Part shown: piece by piece, positions 8,127-17,162 of the stretch
Layout: every line of letters starts with the position of its first letter
Numbering within the stretch: position 1 is the first letter of the stretch
NCBI RefSeq assembly: GCF_029960785.1
Contig: NZ_JASBQE010000002.1
Location: 1-64,000 of the forward strand
DNA length: 64,000 bases
DNA from: Polyangium sp. 15x6
Lineage (GTDB): Bacteria > Myxococcota_A > Polyangia > Polyangiales > Polyangiaceae
Direction of reading: 5' to 3'
Translations under genes and position numbers: made by a program
Notes under the pieces: model-generated
What the model was told of the DNA's origin: nothing
Seen by the model: only the letters and a program-made list of their open reading frames with translations
Databases searched by the model: none

Positions 8127-11100
8127 TCAAGGCGAACTTCGCGCGAGCCGCCGCGCCCTCCGTTCGGCCAGCGCCTCGCGCGCCCGCTTCTCGGCCGCGT
8201 CGAGATACGTGTAGATCACCGGCGTGATGTAGAGCGTGAGGAGCTGCGACACCACGAGCCCGCCGACGACCGCAATGCCGAGCGGCCGCCGCGACTCGGC
8301 GCCCGCGCCGAACCCGAGCGCGATCGGCAAGCTGCCCGCGAGCGCCGCCATCGTGGTCATCATGATCGGCCGGAAGCGAATCCGCGCCCCAAGAACGATC
8401 GCCTCCGCCGCCGGCTTTCCCTCCCGCCGCTCCGCCTCCAGCGCGAAATCGATCATCATGATGGCGTTTTTCTTGACGATACCCACGAGCAGGAGGATGC
8501 CGACGAACGAATACACGTTGAGCTCCTGGCCGAGGACGAGCAGCGCGAGCAGCGCGCCGAACCCCGCCGAGGGCAAACCCGAGAGAATCGTGACCGGGTG
8601 GACGAAGCTTTCGTAGAGGATGCCGAGCACCACGTAAATCACGAGGATCGCGAGCACGAGCAGGAGCCCGAGATTGCCGACCGATTCCCGGAACACCTCG
8701 GCGCTGCCGAGGAACTGCGTGCCGATGGTATCGGGCAATCGCTCCCGCGCGAGGGCCGACACCCGCGCGACCGCCTCCCCGAGCGGCGCGCCCGGGGCCA
8801 GGTTGAAGGAGATCGTCACGGAGGGCAATTGCCCGAGGTGATTGACGCTGAGCGGCCCCGCGCCCTCCTCCGTCCGCGAGACCGCCGAGAGCGGCACGAG
8901 CTCCCCGCTCGCCGCGCGCACGTACAAGAGCCCGAGCGCGCTCGGATCCTGCGTGAAGCGCCGATCGAGCTCCAGGATCACCCGGTACTGGTTCGTCGGC
9001 GCGTAAATCGTCGAGACCTGCCGCCCCGCATAGGCCGAGAACAGCGCCTCCTCGATGCTCTGCGCCGACACGCCGAGCGTCGCCGCGCGGTCCCGATCGA
9101 TGACGAGCGTGGCCTCGGGCGTCCTTCGTTCGAGATCACTCGTCACGTCGATGAGCCCCGGGATCCCGCGGATCGCCTGTTCGAGATCCGCCGCCGCGTC
9201 GTAGAGCTCGTCCACGTCCGCGCCCGTGAGCGTGAATTGATAAAGGGCGCGGGTGAGCTGGCCGCCGAGGCGAATGGGAGGCGGGTTCTGCAGGTACACT
9301 TCGAGCCCCGGGATCTTCGCGAGCTCGGGCCGGAGCTCGGCGATGATCTGCTCGGGCTTCTTGCCGTCGCGCTCGTCTCGATCCTCCAATCGAATGAAGA
9401 GCCGGCCCGTGTTGCCCGATCCGCTCGGCCCGCCGGCGCCGTGGCTCGACATCACCGACGAGACGCCCGGGTGCGCGCGCACGATGTCCGCCGCGGCCGC
9501 TTGATACCGGCTCATCGCCTCGAACGACGTGCCCTGCGCGGCGCGCGTCAGGGCGAAGATCTGCCCCGTGTCCTCGCTCGGAAAGAGGCCCTTCGGCACG
9601 ACGACGGCGAGCACGATCGTCCCCCCGAAGAGCACGAACGAGGCCATCAGCGTGGCGAAGCGGTGCCGGAGCACCCAGCCGAGGCTACGCGAATACGCGC
9701 GATCCATCCGCCCGGACGGCTCGCCGTGCGCCTTTTCTTTCTTTTCGACCTCGTCCGCCTTCTTCGGCCGCAAGAACCGGCTCGCCAGCATGGGCGTGAG
9801 AAAGAGCGAGACCACGCCCGAGACGAGGATGGCGATGCTCATGGTCACGGCGAATTCGCGGAGCAGACGCCCCACGATCCCGCCGAGGAAGAGCACCGGG
9901 ACGAAGACCGCGACGAGCGACGTCGTCATCGATACGACCGTGAAGCCGATCTCCCCCGCGCCGTCGAGCGCGGCTCTCAGCGGGGGTTTGCCCATTTCGA
10001 GGTGCCGGAAGATGTTCTCGAGGACCACGATCGCGTCGTCCACGACGAACCCCACGCAGAGCGTGAGCGCGAGGAGCGAGAGGTTGTCGAGGCTATAGTC
10101 GAGCGCCCACATGCCCGCGAACGTGCCGATGAGCGAGACGGGCAAAGCCACGCTCGCGACGATCGTGGAGCGCAGATCCCGCAGGAAGATGCCGATCACC
10201 AGCACGACGAGGCCGATCGTGACGAGGAGCGTGTGCTCCACGTCGGCCACGGATTCGCGGATCGAGATCGATCGATCGTAGAGCGTCGCGACCTCGACCG
10301 AAGCGGGGATCTCGGCGCGGAGCTCCGGCAAGAGCGCGCGCACGGCGTCGACCACGGCGACCGTGTTCGTCCCCGGCTGTCGCTGGATCGCGAGGACGAT
10401 CGCCCGCTTGCCATCGTAATGGCTCTCGACGCGATCGTTCTCGACGCTGTCGAGCACCGTGCCGAGCTCCTCCAGCCGGACGGGCGCACCTTCGCGATAC
10501 GCCACGATGATCGGCCGGAACGCGCTCGCCCGGTAAAGCTCGCCGCTCGCCTGCACGACGTAGGTGCGCGCGGGTCCTTCGAGCACGCCCGTCGGCAAAT
10601 TCACGTTCTCGCGGGCGACGGCGGCGGCGACCTCGTCGATGCCGATCTCGCGCGAGGCGAGCGCCTGCGGATCGAGCCGAATGCGCACCGCGTATTTCTG
10701 CGAGCCGAAGACGAGGACCTGCGCGACGCCGCGGATCATCGAGACGCGCTGCGCGATCGTGGTCTCGGCATACTCGGAGACCTCCGACATGGGCAGCGTC
10801 TCGGCGTGGAGCGCCAGGTACATGATGGGCGACTCCGCCGGGTTCACCTTCTGGAAGCTCGGCGGCGTGGGCATGTCGGGCGGCAGATTCCGCGCCGCCC
10901 GGGAGATCATCGATTGCACGTCGAGCGCCGCCGCGTCGATGTCGCGCGAGAGATCGAACTGGAGCACGATCTGCGTGGTGCCGAGGCCCGACGTCGAGGT
11001 CATCGAGTCGATGCCCGCGATGGTCGAGAACTGCCGCTCGAGCGGGGTCGCCACCGCCGCGGCCATCGTCTCCGGGCTCGCGCCCGGGAGCGACGCGCTC

Positions 11101-11240
11101 ACTTGAATGGTCGGAAAATCCACATTCGGCAGGTCGCTCACGGGGAGCGCGCGAAAGCCCGCGATGCCGAAGATCACGATGGCCAGCATGGAGAGCGTGG
11201 TCATCACGGGCCGCGTGACGAAAGGCCGGGAGACGTTCAT
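8127..11240 (-). CDS. RND efflux transporter, HAE1/Mdt type
   Basis: 1037 residues, the standard length for a proton-driven RND inner-membrane pump that exports drugs, solvents or lipids through a tripartite complex. Seen: N-terminal helix with FVTRPVMTTLSMLAIV; LPNVDFPTIQVSASLPGASP; TM4 with the proton-relay pair VVDDAIVVLENI; LAVVVPKGLFPSEDTGQI at the start of the second half; TM10 with VKKNAIMMIDFA, where the relay Lys lies; and RFRPIMMTTMAALAG. The start is fixed by an ATGA overlap of 4 bases with the stop of the adaptor gene, meaning translational coupling. No TolC-type outer-membrane factor and no TetR/MarR regulator lie beside it, so the third component must be encoded elsewhere. Confidence 0.95.
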   Translation of the reverse strand: MNVSRPFVTRPVMTTLSMLAIVIFGIAGFRALPVSDLPNVDFPTIQVSASLPGASPETMAAAVATPLERQFSTIAGIDSMTSTSGLGTTQIVLQFDLSRDIDAAALDVQSMISRAARNLPPDMPTPPSFQKVNPAESPIMYLALHAETLPMSEVSEYAETTIAQRVSMIRGVAQVLVFGSQKYAVRIRLDPQALASREIGIDEVAAAVARENVNLPTGVLEGPARTYVVQASGELYRASAFRPIIVAYREGAPVRLEELGTVLDSVENDRVESHYDGKRAIVLAIQRQPGTNTVAVVDAVRALLPELRAEIPASVEVATLYDRSISIRESVADVEHTLLVTIGLVVLVIGIFLRDLRSTIVASVALPVSLIGTFAGMWALDYSLDNLSLLALTLCVGFVVDDAIVVLENIFRHLEMGKPPLRAALDGAGEIGFTVVSMTTSLVAVFVPVLFLGGIVGRLLREFAVTMSIAILVSGVVSLFLTPMLASRFLRPKKADEVEKKEKAHGEPSGRMDRAYSRSLGWVLRHRFATLMASFVLFGGTIVLAVVVPKGLFPSEDTGQIFALTRAAQGTSFEAMSRYQAAAADIVRAHPGVSSVMSSHGAGGPSGSGNTGRLFIRLEDRDERDGKKPEQIIAELRPELAKIPGLEVYLQNPPPIRLGGQLTRALYQFTLTGADVDELYDAAADLEQAIRGIPGLIDVTSDLERRTPEATLVIDRDRAATLGVSAQSIEEALFSAYAGRQVSTIYAPTNQYRVILELDRRFTQDPSALGLLYVRAASGELVPLSAVSRTEEGAGPLSVNHLGQLPSVTISFNLAPGAPLGEAVARVSALARERLPDTIGTQFLGSAEVFRESVGNLGLLLVLAILVIYVVLGILYESFVHPVTILSGLPSAGFGALLALLVLGQELNVYSFVGILLLVGIVKKNAIMMIDFALEAERREGKPAAEAIVLGARIRFRPIMMTTMAALAGSLPIALGFGAGAESRRPLGIAVVGGLVVSQLLTLYITPVIYTYLDAAEKRAREALAERRARRLARSSP

Positions 11241-12397
11241 CGCGCCTCCTGCCCCGGCGCCGGCGCCGCGTCCGCGCTGCTTTTCGGGCCCTCGCCCACG
11301 AGGGTCACCTTCGCGCCCGGCCGAATACGCAATTGCCCGTCCGTGACCACGCGCTCGCCGCCGGACAGCCCCGATTGCACGATGATCCGCCCGCCGGCGA
11401 CACGTTCGCCCGCCTGCACGGGACGCATCTCTGCGGTCTCGTCCGCGCCGACCACGAAGACGAACGTGCCCGAAGGCCCGGTTTGCAATGCCTCCGACGG
11501 GATGACCACCGCGCCCTCCTGCACGCCGAGCCGCACGGTCGCCTGCACGAATTGCCCCGGCCAGAGGGTTCGCGACGTGTTCTCGAACGTCGCCCGCAGG
11601 CGCAAGGTCCCGGTCGCGCGATCGATCGTGCTGTCGATGAACGAGAGCGTCCCGCGCTCGCCGTTGCTCGGGGTCCCCGCGTCGCCCGACGGCGCCGCCG
11701 CCGCGGAGACGGGGAGCGGCCCGGACGAACTCGCCATCGCTCGCTGCAAGGTCGGCACGCTCGCCTCGGGAATGGCGAACGAGACGAACGCGGGCGCGAG
11801 CCGGACGATTTCCACGAGCACCGTCTCGTTGGCCCGGACGAGATTGCCCTCCCGCACGAGGATGCCGCCCGTTCGCCCGGCGATGGGCGCGCGAATCGTC
11901 GTGTATTCGAGGTCGAGCCGCCGCGCGACCGTGGCCGCGCGAAACGCGTCCACCGCCGCCGCCGCGGCCCGCGCCTCGGCGCGCCGGAGCTCGGCGGTCT
12001 GCCGGGTCTCCACGCCCGCTTCCGCGAGCTCTTCGTATCGCTCGGCCTGCACCTCCGCGTTTGCCGCCTGCGTCCGGCTCCGCTCCAGGTTCGCCTCCGC
12101 CTCGCGCAAGGCGACCTCGAAGGGCCGTTTGTCGAGGAGGAAGAGCACGTCCCCCTCGGCCACGTCCGCGCCCTCCTGGAATTTGACGGCCGTGACGAGC
12201 CCGGTCACCCGCGGCCGCAGCGCGACGCTCGCCGAGGGCTCGACCGTGCCAATGGCGGAGAGCTCGATGGGCACAGTCGCCACCTCCGAAAAGGCCACAC
12301 GAACGGGCGCTCTCGGCGGCTCGACCGGGCTCTTTCGCTCGCGCGAGCAGGCAGGCCCGAGGAGGACGATGGCGAGGACGAGCAGGAACGCTCGCAT
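11237..12397 (-). CDS. RND efflux periplasmic adaptor (membrane fusion protein)
   Basis: 386 residues counted from the Met at 12397, where a lipoprotein signal begins (MRAFLLVLAIVLLGPAC). The frame stays open to 12442, but that start would put extra residues before the signal. The order of parts is typical: barrel-sandwich half VTGLVTAVKFQEGADVAEGD, a long alpha-helical hairpin rich in Ala/Glu/Arg (about residues 95-165), the second lipoyl half IRAPIAGRTGGILVREGNLV, a beta-barrel, and a membrane-proximal domain ending VTDGQLRIRPGAKV. It links the inner-membrane pump to an outer-membrane channel. It is co-transcribed with the RND gene through the 4-base overlap. Confidence 0.92.
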   Translation of the reverse strand: MRAFLLVLAIVLLGPACSRERKSPVEPPRAPVRVAFSEVATVPIELSAIGTVEPSASVALRPRVTGLVTAVKFQEGADVAEGDVLFLLDKRPFEVALREAEANLERSRTQAANAEVQAERYEELAEAGVETRQTAELRRAEARAAAAAVDAFRAATVARRLDLEYTTIRAPIAGRTGGILVREGNLVRANETVLVEIVRLAPAFVSFAIPEASVPTLQRAMASSSGPLPVSAAAAPSGDAGTPSNGERGTLSFIDSTIDRATGTLRLRATFENTSRTLWPGQFVQATVRLGVQEGAVVIPSEALQTGPSGTFVFVVGADETAEMRPVQAGERVAGGRIIVQSGLSGGERVVTDGQLRIRPGAKVTLVGEGPKSSADAAPAPGQEAR

Positions 12398-12514
12398 TCG
12401 CGCGGCGTACGGGTGGTGATGGAGGGCGATCACGGCTCGCACGGAGTCCGATGCCGCGCGGGACGTTATGGATGCGCGGCCGGGCGAGCAGGGCGATTCC
12501 CCGCGCGCGCCGGA

Positions 12515-13369
12515 TCAGCGAACCAGCGCGAGATACCTCGCCGCGCGCCTGTCTCCTGCGTCGGCGCAGGAAAGGAACAGGCGGCGCGCATCGATCTTGC
12601 GGCCCGCGAAATGGGAGACGAGCGCGCGCGCGAAGAGGGCACTCGGCTCGGATGTCTCGGCCGCGTCCCCGAGCCAATCGTGCCAGGCGAGCGAAAGATC
12701 CCAGAACCCTTCGGCGTACACCTCGGGTTCGTCCTCGTACACGAGCAGGCCCTCGAGATCGTGCTCCACCGCGTGGCAAAGGACCGAGAGGCCCATGAAC
12801 GGGAGGAAATCGATCTTGCCGCGCAGCGACGACCATTGCGGCCCGAGCGCCCCCGGCCCCTTGCCCGCCGCCTCCCGCAGCATGCCGAGGTCGAGCCGCT
12901 TCGTGCGCGGCAGCGACTCGTTGACGAACACCAGCATCTTGGGCCAGTCGGCCCGCGGCAGACGGTAGCCGGACTTCCCCGCGAGCGTGAGCTCGAGGAG
13001 CGGGCGCTCGGACTCGGCGTCGATGCGCTCGACGAGCGCGACCACGTTCTCCGCCATCGCATCCTGCACGAATTCGAGCGGGACGTGGTGCGGATCGTCG
13101 ACGCGAAGGAAGTCGCCGTCGAGCTTGCGCAGGAGCGCGCCGAGCTCGCCTTGCCGGCTCGCCTTCCCGCGCTCGACGAGCGCGCGCCCGAGCGCGAGGC
13201 AGCTCCACGAGACGGGCGCGTCGTTCCCGGAGACGAGCCCCACCATCTCGGGCACGACGAGCGACATCCCCGCGCCGGAGACGGCCGCGAGGTAGAGCAG
13301 GTTCACGGGCTGCTCGTCCTCGACGTACGTGTAGGAAAAACCCTTTTGTCCTCGAATGGTTCGTCCCAT
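12515..13369 (-). CDS. Hypothetical protein, conserved-looking
   Basis: 284 residues counted from MGRTIRGQKGF at 13369; an upstream Met at 13441 would add a Pro/Arg-rich stretch that does not look coded. The protein is globular and soluble, rich in Trp and acidic residues in its second half (LAWHDWLGDAAETSEPSALF), and ends in a SEL1-like stretch (FAGRKIDARRLFLSCADAGD). No catalytic motif is visible. It lies between the efflux pair (118 bases downstream) and the DedA-like gene (79 bases upstream) on one strand, so it may belong to the upstream HEAT/TPR operon. Function not recognised. Confidence 0.6.
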   Translation of the reverse strand: MGRTIRGQKGFSYTYVEDEQPVNLLYLAAVSGAGMSLVVPEMVGLVSGNDAPVSWSCLALGRALVERGKASRQGELGALLRKLDGDFLRVDDPHHVPLEFVQDAMAENVVALVERIDAESERPLLELTLAGKSGYRLPRADWPKMLVFVNESLPRTKRLDLGMLREAAGKGPGALGPQWSSLRGKIDFLPFMGLSVLCHAVEHDLEGLLVYEDEPEVYAEGFWDLSLAWHDWLGDAAETSEPSALFARALVSHFAGRKIDARRLFLSCADAGDRRAARYLALVR

Positions 13370-13448
13370 CGATGGCTCGCTCGGGACGCGCGGGATGGCG
13401 CGGCGAGGAGCAGCGTCGGGCGAAGAGGGCCCCCGCGTCAAGCCAAAG

Positions 13449-14081
13449 TCACGATCGCTCGACGCGCTTCGTCCATTTCTTGCGGAAATGGACCCACGCC
13501 GCGATGGCCGCGGTGACGAGCGTCAAGGGCAAGGCGTGCTCGACGACCTGCTGCCGGAGCGCCGCGATCCAGTGGAGGAGCGCCTCGCCGAAGAAGCGGC
13601 AGAGGCCGACCCAGAGGGTCTGCGACACGACGATCGCGGGCACGAGCAGGCGCGCCGGGGCGGCGAACGCGCCCGCGAGGGTGCTCGCGATGGGGCCCGG
13701 AATGACGAGCACGAGCAGGGACGCGCTCATCCGCACCGGCTTCATGAGACGCTCGACACGCGCCTCGGACGCGACGCCCCGCGCGACGAGCCAGCGCAAG
13801 GCGCGTGTCCCCTCGGAGCGGCCGAACAGGTACGCGAGCAGGCATTGCCCGGCACAGATGGGCAATGCGATGGCCCAGTACGCGATCGGCGAGGAGACCC
13901 CCGCGACGAGCACGAGATGGGCGGGGACCGGCGAGAGCGCGAGGAGCGCGAGCGGCGCATGCGCGAACAGGACCGGCGACAGCGCAGCCCCGACGATGCG
14001 GCTGCCCATGATCAGCACGAAAGCCGTGGCCAGATACGGCCGGCGCGTCGCGAGTACGTCGTTCCCGGGGCCCTCGCTCAT
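13449..14081 (-). CDS. DedA/VTT-like membrane protein
   Basis: 210 residues with five or six hydrophobic segments and a basic C-terminus (HFRKKWTKRVERS). The segment order, with a re-entrant-looking VAGVSSPIAYWAIALPI and then AYLFGRSEG, LVLVIPGPIASTLAGAFAAP and a final long helix, is that of small DedA/VTT-domain proteins, which act as lipid or undecaprenyl-phosphate scramblases and affect membrane homeostasis. The similarity is by pattern only, so the family call is tentative. The ATG directly follows the stop of the TPR gene (TGA then ATG, no gap), so the two are translated as a coupled pair. Confidence 0.55.
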   Translation of the reverse strand: MSEGPGNDVLATRRPYLATAFVLIMGSRIVGAALSPVLFAHAPLALLALSPVPAHLVLVAGVSSPIAYWAIALPICAGQCLLAYLFGRSEGTRALRWLVARGVASEARVERLMKPVRMSASLLVLVIPGPIASTLAGAFAAPARLLVPAIVVSQTLWVGLCRFFGEALLHWIAALRQQVVEHALPLTLVTAAIAAWVHFRKKWTKRVERS

Positions 14082-17000
14082 TCAATCGTCCTCGTCGTCC
14101 CCCTCGTCCTCGTCGTCGTACCCGTCCTCGTCGCTCTCGTCCTCTTCGCCCTCGCCGGAATCGTCGTACCCGGAATCGTCGTCCTCGTCGCCATAACCGA
14201 GCCGCCGATTCATCTCGCTGTCAAGGTACGGATTGCCGAACGGATCGCGCTCCCAGGCGGGCGGCTCGTCACTCTTCCCCTTCGAGGGCTTGCCCTGCTC
14301 GTTCTGCGGCCCTTTGTTCTCGACGGACGCAGCGACGGAGGCGAGGGCGAGCTCCTGCAGGTCGTGGAGCGTCTCGTCGAACGTGCGCCCGCCGGCCTCG
14401 GCCGTTTGCAGCGCCATGAGCGTGACCACGATGTTGGTGCCCTGGGTCGTGGCGATTTCCTGGACAAACCCGGAGAGCGCCTCGGTCGCGCCCGCGACAC
14501 GCGCCACCGCGGGCGGAGGCGGCTCGCCCCGGAGCGCGTCCTTGAGGCGCGCCAGGATGAAGTCGTCGCCGAAGCCGGCCTCGCGCAGCGCTTGCAGTCC
14601 GGCACGAATGCGCGACCAGCGGGCCCGTGATTCGAGGACCTCCGTGGGCTCCTTGGGCAGGACCGCGTCGGCCAGGGCTGCGAGGGTCTCGAGCGCCCCC
14701 GCCACCCCTTGCTCCGCGAGCGCTTGCAGGGTCTGCGCAATGGAGTTGCGGAGATTCGGGTTGATACGCGTGCCCAGATGAACGGCCTCGGCGACGGCGC
14801 CCCGCGCCGCCTCGATCGCGGGCTCGTGCTCGCCGCCCCGCGCGTGCGTGAGGAGCAGGTTCCCGCACACCGTGAGCAGATCCACGCGCGCCTCGACGAG
14901 CGAATCGTCGTCCGCCGCGCGCCCCTCGGCCAGGAAACCCGCGTTCACCTTTTCGAGGATGGAGCGCGCCTTGCGGAGCCGCTCGATCCCCTCGTCCCTC
15001 CGGCCCGCGCCGAGCGAGAGGCCGGCCATGTCGCCCCAGCTCTTCGCCGCCATCGCGCTCTCGACGCCGTCGTGCTTCTCGCGGAGCGCGAGCGCCTTGC
15101 CATAATGAAGCTCGGCCCCGGCGCCGTCCCCCGTCATTCCGAGGGCGCTTCCGAGGTGGTGATAGGCTTCCCCGGCCTCGCGGGATTCGGCGTCGATTCG
15201 CTCGCGAATGGCGACGGCGCGGCGGAGCGCTGTCACGCCCTCCTTCGGTTCGCCGCCCCAGGTCGCGGCGAACCCGAGGTTTTCGAGGCACGTCGCGATG
15301 CCCGGATCCTCCGGCGGGAGCGCCTTCTCGGCCTTGCGCAAAGCCTCGCGCCCGGCTGCGATCGCCTCCTCGTACCGCCCGAGGAACGAGAGCCCCTTGG
15401 CGCGGTCGGCGAGCGTCTTCCAATCGAACGGCGAGCTCTCCGGCGGCAGCTCGTACGTCCCCGTGAGGATCCCCTCGAAGCGCGGATCGTCGCGGACCGA
15501 ATCGAAATAATCGTCGGCTCGCGCCTTGTCGATCCATTTCTCGTCTTTCGCGACGGCAATGGCGAGATCCCTGAGCGCGTTCTCGCGATCACCGGTGATC
15601 GCGCGTTCACAGGCGCGGTTGAACCACAGGACGTCGTAGCTGCCGCCGAGCAGCACCTGCCCGTCCTTGTCGACACGCGCGATCGCCTCGGTGTACGCCG
15701 CGATCGCGTCCGCGTGGCGCTTCATCGACGTGAGGATGAAGCCCTTGTCCATCCATGCGAGGGCCGAGTCCTTGGCCGCGATCGCGCGCTCGGCGGCGCG
15801 CAGGGCGCCTTCGTAATCGCCGCGCTTCTGCAAGATCCGGATGTGCTCGCGGATGAGGTCCTTCGGCCTGCGCGCCTGGTAGGCGAGGATCCCCTCGGCC
15901 CACGTATCGAACGAGGCGATCTCGGCCGAAGGCGGTTCGGCCTTTCCTTGCGCCGCGAGCTCGCGCTGGGCCATGACCGCCGCGAGCGCCTCGGCGTCCG
16001 CGAGCGCCTCGTCCCCCGTGTCGTCCGAGGCGTGCAGGTACGCGAGAAGCGCGAGCGGCGTGATCGCGCCGGGCAAGAGGTCCCGGAGCTTTTTCGCGAG
16101 CGGCCGGCCTTCGGGGCCATTGCGCTGCGAAATCGCCCGGAAGAGGACCCGCTCGGCCTCGAAGTTTTTCACGTGCGCGTCCATCGCGTCGATCGCGCGA
16201 TCGCAGGCCGCCGTGTAATCGTCATTCAATCGGTCCCGCACGATCCAGAGGATCGGGTGCAGGTCCTCCCGGGCCGGCAGATCCTCGCGCGTGGCCAGCG
16301 TCGGCTCGATCTCGGCCCGCACGACGGCCGCGAGGCCCTCCTCCCCTCGCGAGCGCTCGATCTCCGAGACGAGCAACGCCGCGAAATACGCCTTCCAGAC
16401 GCGCCCCGTCGCCGCCATCGCCTTCGCCCACGCGGCCGCGGCTTCGAGCTCGTAAAGCGGCAGCTCCTTCCACAGGAGCCGCGCCGCGGCGACCTCCACG
16501 CGGCGCCATTTCTTCTCCGTGAGATCCCGCCGGAGCGCGTCGCGCAGGTAATCCTCGTTGTCCGTCTCGAGATCGTCGGTGTAATCGCCGCGCACGGCCC
16601 TGACGGCGAGCTCGTGGAGCTCCCGCGCCCATTTCTCCATGTCCTCGGGCACCGACCCGCCCGCGAGCATCTCGCCGAGCGTCTGCTCCAGCGACGCGTC
16701 GGACAGCGTCACGACGGCCTTGTGCGCCATCCAGCGGACGGCCTCCTCGGAATCACGCAGCCTCGCCGCGAGGGCGGCGCGAATGCCGTCGGGCAGCGTC
16801 GGCGCGAACGCCGCGACGGCCTCGCAAAGCGTGGCGATCTTTTCCTCGGGCGTCTTCGCGTCCCGGGCCCGCGCCGCGAGCTCGTCGGCGGTGCGACGCA
16901 CGACCGAGGATTCGAGCCACGCGGGCATCGGCTTTCCGCTCTTCCAATCGATGAACCGGACGCCGAGGAGCCCGGAATCGACGAGCAGCATGTACCGCCC

Positions 17001-17147
17001 CTCGCCCATGTCGATGGTCCAGAACGGCGACGCGTCACCCCGGCGCGGCGCGCGCCTCACGACCTGAAAACCCTCGCGGGTCACGCCCTCGAAGATCGAG
17101 CGCAGCGAGACGTCCTCGCGCAGAAAATACACGACTTGTTCGCTCAT
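14082..17147 (-). CDS. Large HEAT/TPR repeat protein with acidic tail
   Basis: 1021 residues with no signal peptide or membrane helix, so probably cytoplasmic. Residues 1-70 form a small beta-rich domain. From about 70 to 350 there are alpha-helical HEAT-like units (AALAARLRDSEEAVRWMAHK). From about 440 to 800 TPR units can be seen (GDYEGALRAAERAIAAKDSA; FLGRYEEAIAAGREALRKAE). The last 45 residues are almost only Asp, Glu, Gly and Tyr. A good ribosome binding site (GAGGAAACC) precedes the ATG. It is probably a scaffold for protein-protein contacts; the partner is not known. It is the centre of a tight operon: 15 bases after the upstream gene, and no gap before the DedA-like gene. Confidence 0.75.
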   Translation of the reverse strand: MSEQVVYFLREDVSLRSIFEGVTREGFQVVRRAPRRGDASPFWTIDMGEGRYMLLVDSGLLGVRFIDWKSGKPMPAWLESSVVRRTADELAARARDAKTPEEKIATLCEAVAAFAPTLPDGIRAALAARLRDSEEAVRWMAHKAVVTLSDASLEQTLGEMLAGGSVPEDMEKWARELHELAVRAVRGDYTDDLETDNEDYLRDALRRDLTEKKWRRVEVAAARLLWKELPLYELEAAAAWAKAMAATGRVWKAYFAALLVSEIERSRGEEGLAAVVRAEIEPTLATREDLPAREDLHPILWIVRDRLNDDYTAACDRAIDAMDAHVKNFEAERVLFRAISQRNGPEGRPLAKKLRDLLPGAITPLALLAYLHASDDTGDEALADAEALAAVMAQRELAAQGKAEPPSAEIASFDTWAEGILAYQARRPKDLIREHIRILQKRGDYEGALRAAERAIAAKDSALAWMDKGFILTSMKRHADAIAAYTEAIARVDKDGQVLLGGSYDVLWFNRACERAITGDRENALRDLAIAVAKDEKWIDKARADDYFDSVRDDPRFEGILTGTYELPPESSPFDWKTLADRAKGLSFLGRYEEAIAAGREALRKAEKALPPEDPGIATCLENLGFAATWGGEPKEGVTALRRAVAIRERIDAESREAGEAYHHLGSALGMTGDGAGAELHYGKALALREKHDGVESAMAAKSWGDMAGLSLGAGRRDEGIERLRKARSILEKVNAGFLAEGRAADDDSLVEARVDLLTVCGNLLLTHARGGEHEPAIEAARGAVAEAVHLGTRINPNLRNSIAQTLQALAEQGVAGALETLAALADAVLPKEPTEVLESRARWSRIRAGLQALREAGFGDDFILARLKDALRGEPPPPAVARVAGATEALSGFVQEIATTQGTNIVVTLMALQTAEAGGRTFDETLHDLQELALASVAASVENKGPQNEQGKPSKGKSDEPPAWERDPFGNPYLDSEMNRRLGYGDEDDDSGYDDSGEGEEDESDEDGYDDEDEGDDEDD

Positions 17148-17162
17148 GGTTTCCTCGAAGGG

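Noticed and set aside
8598-12419. Long open frame on the plus strand opposite the efflux genes
   Set aside because: Mirror of the RND and adaptor genes, which have clear motifs; the translation is an Arg/Asp/Glu-rich shadow.
7474-13369. Complete tripartite efflux operon with outer-membrane factor
   Set aside because: Only pump and adaptor are present; the neighbours on both sides are not TolC-like.
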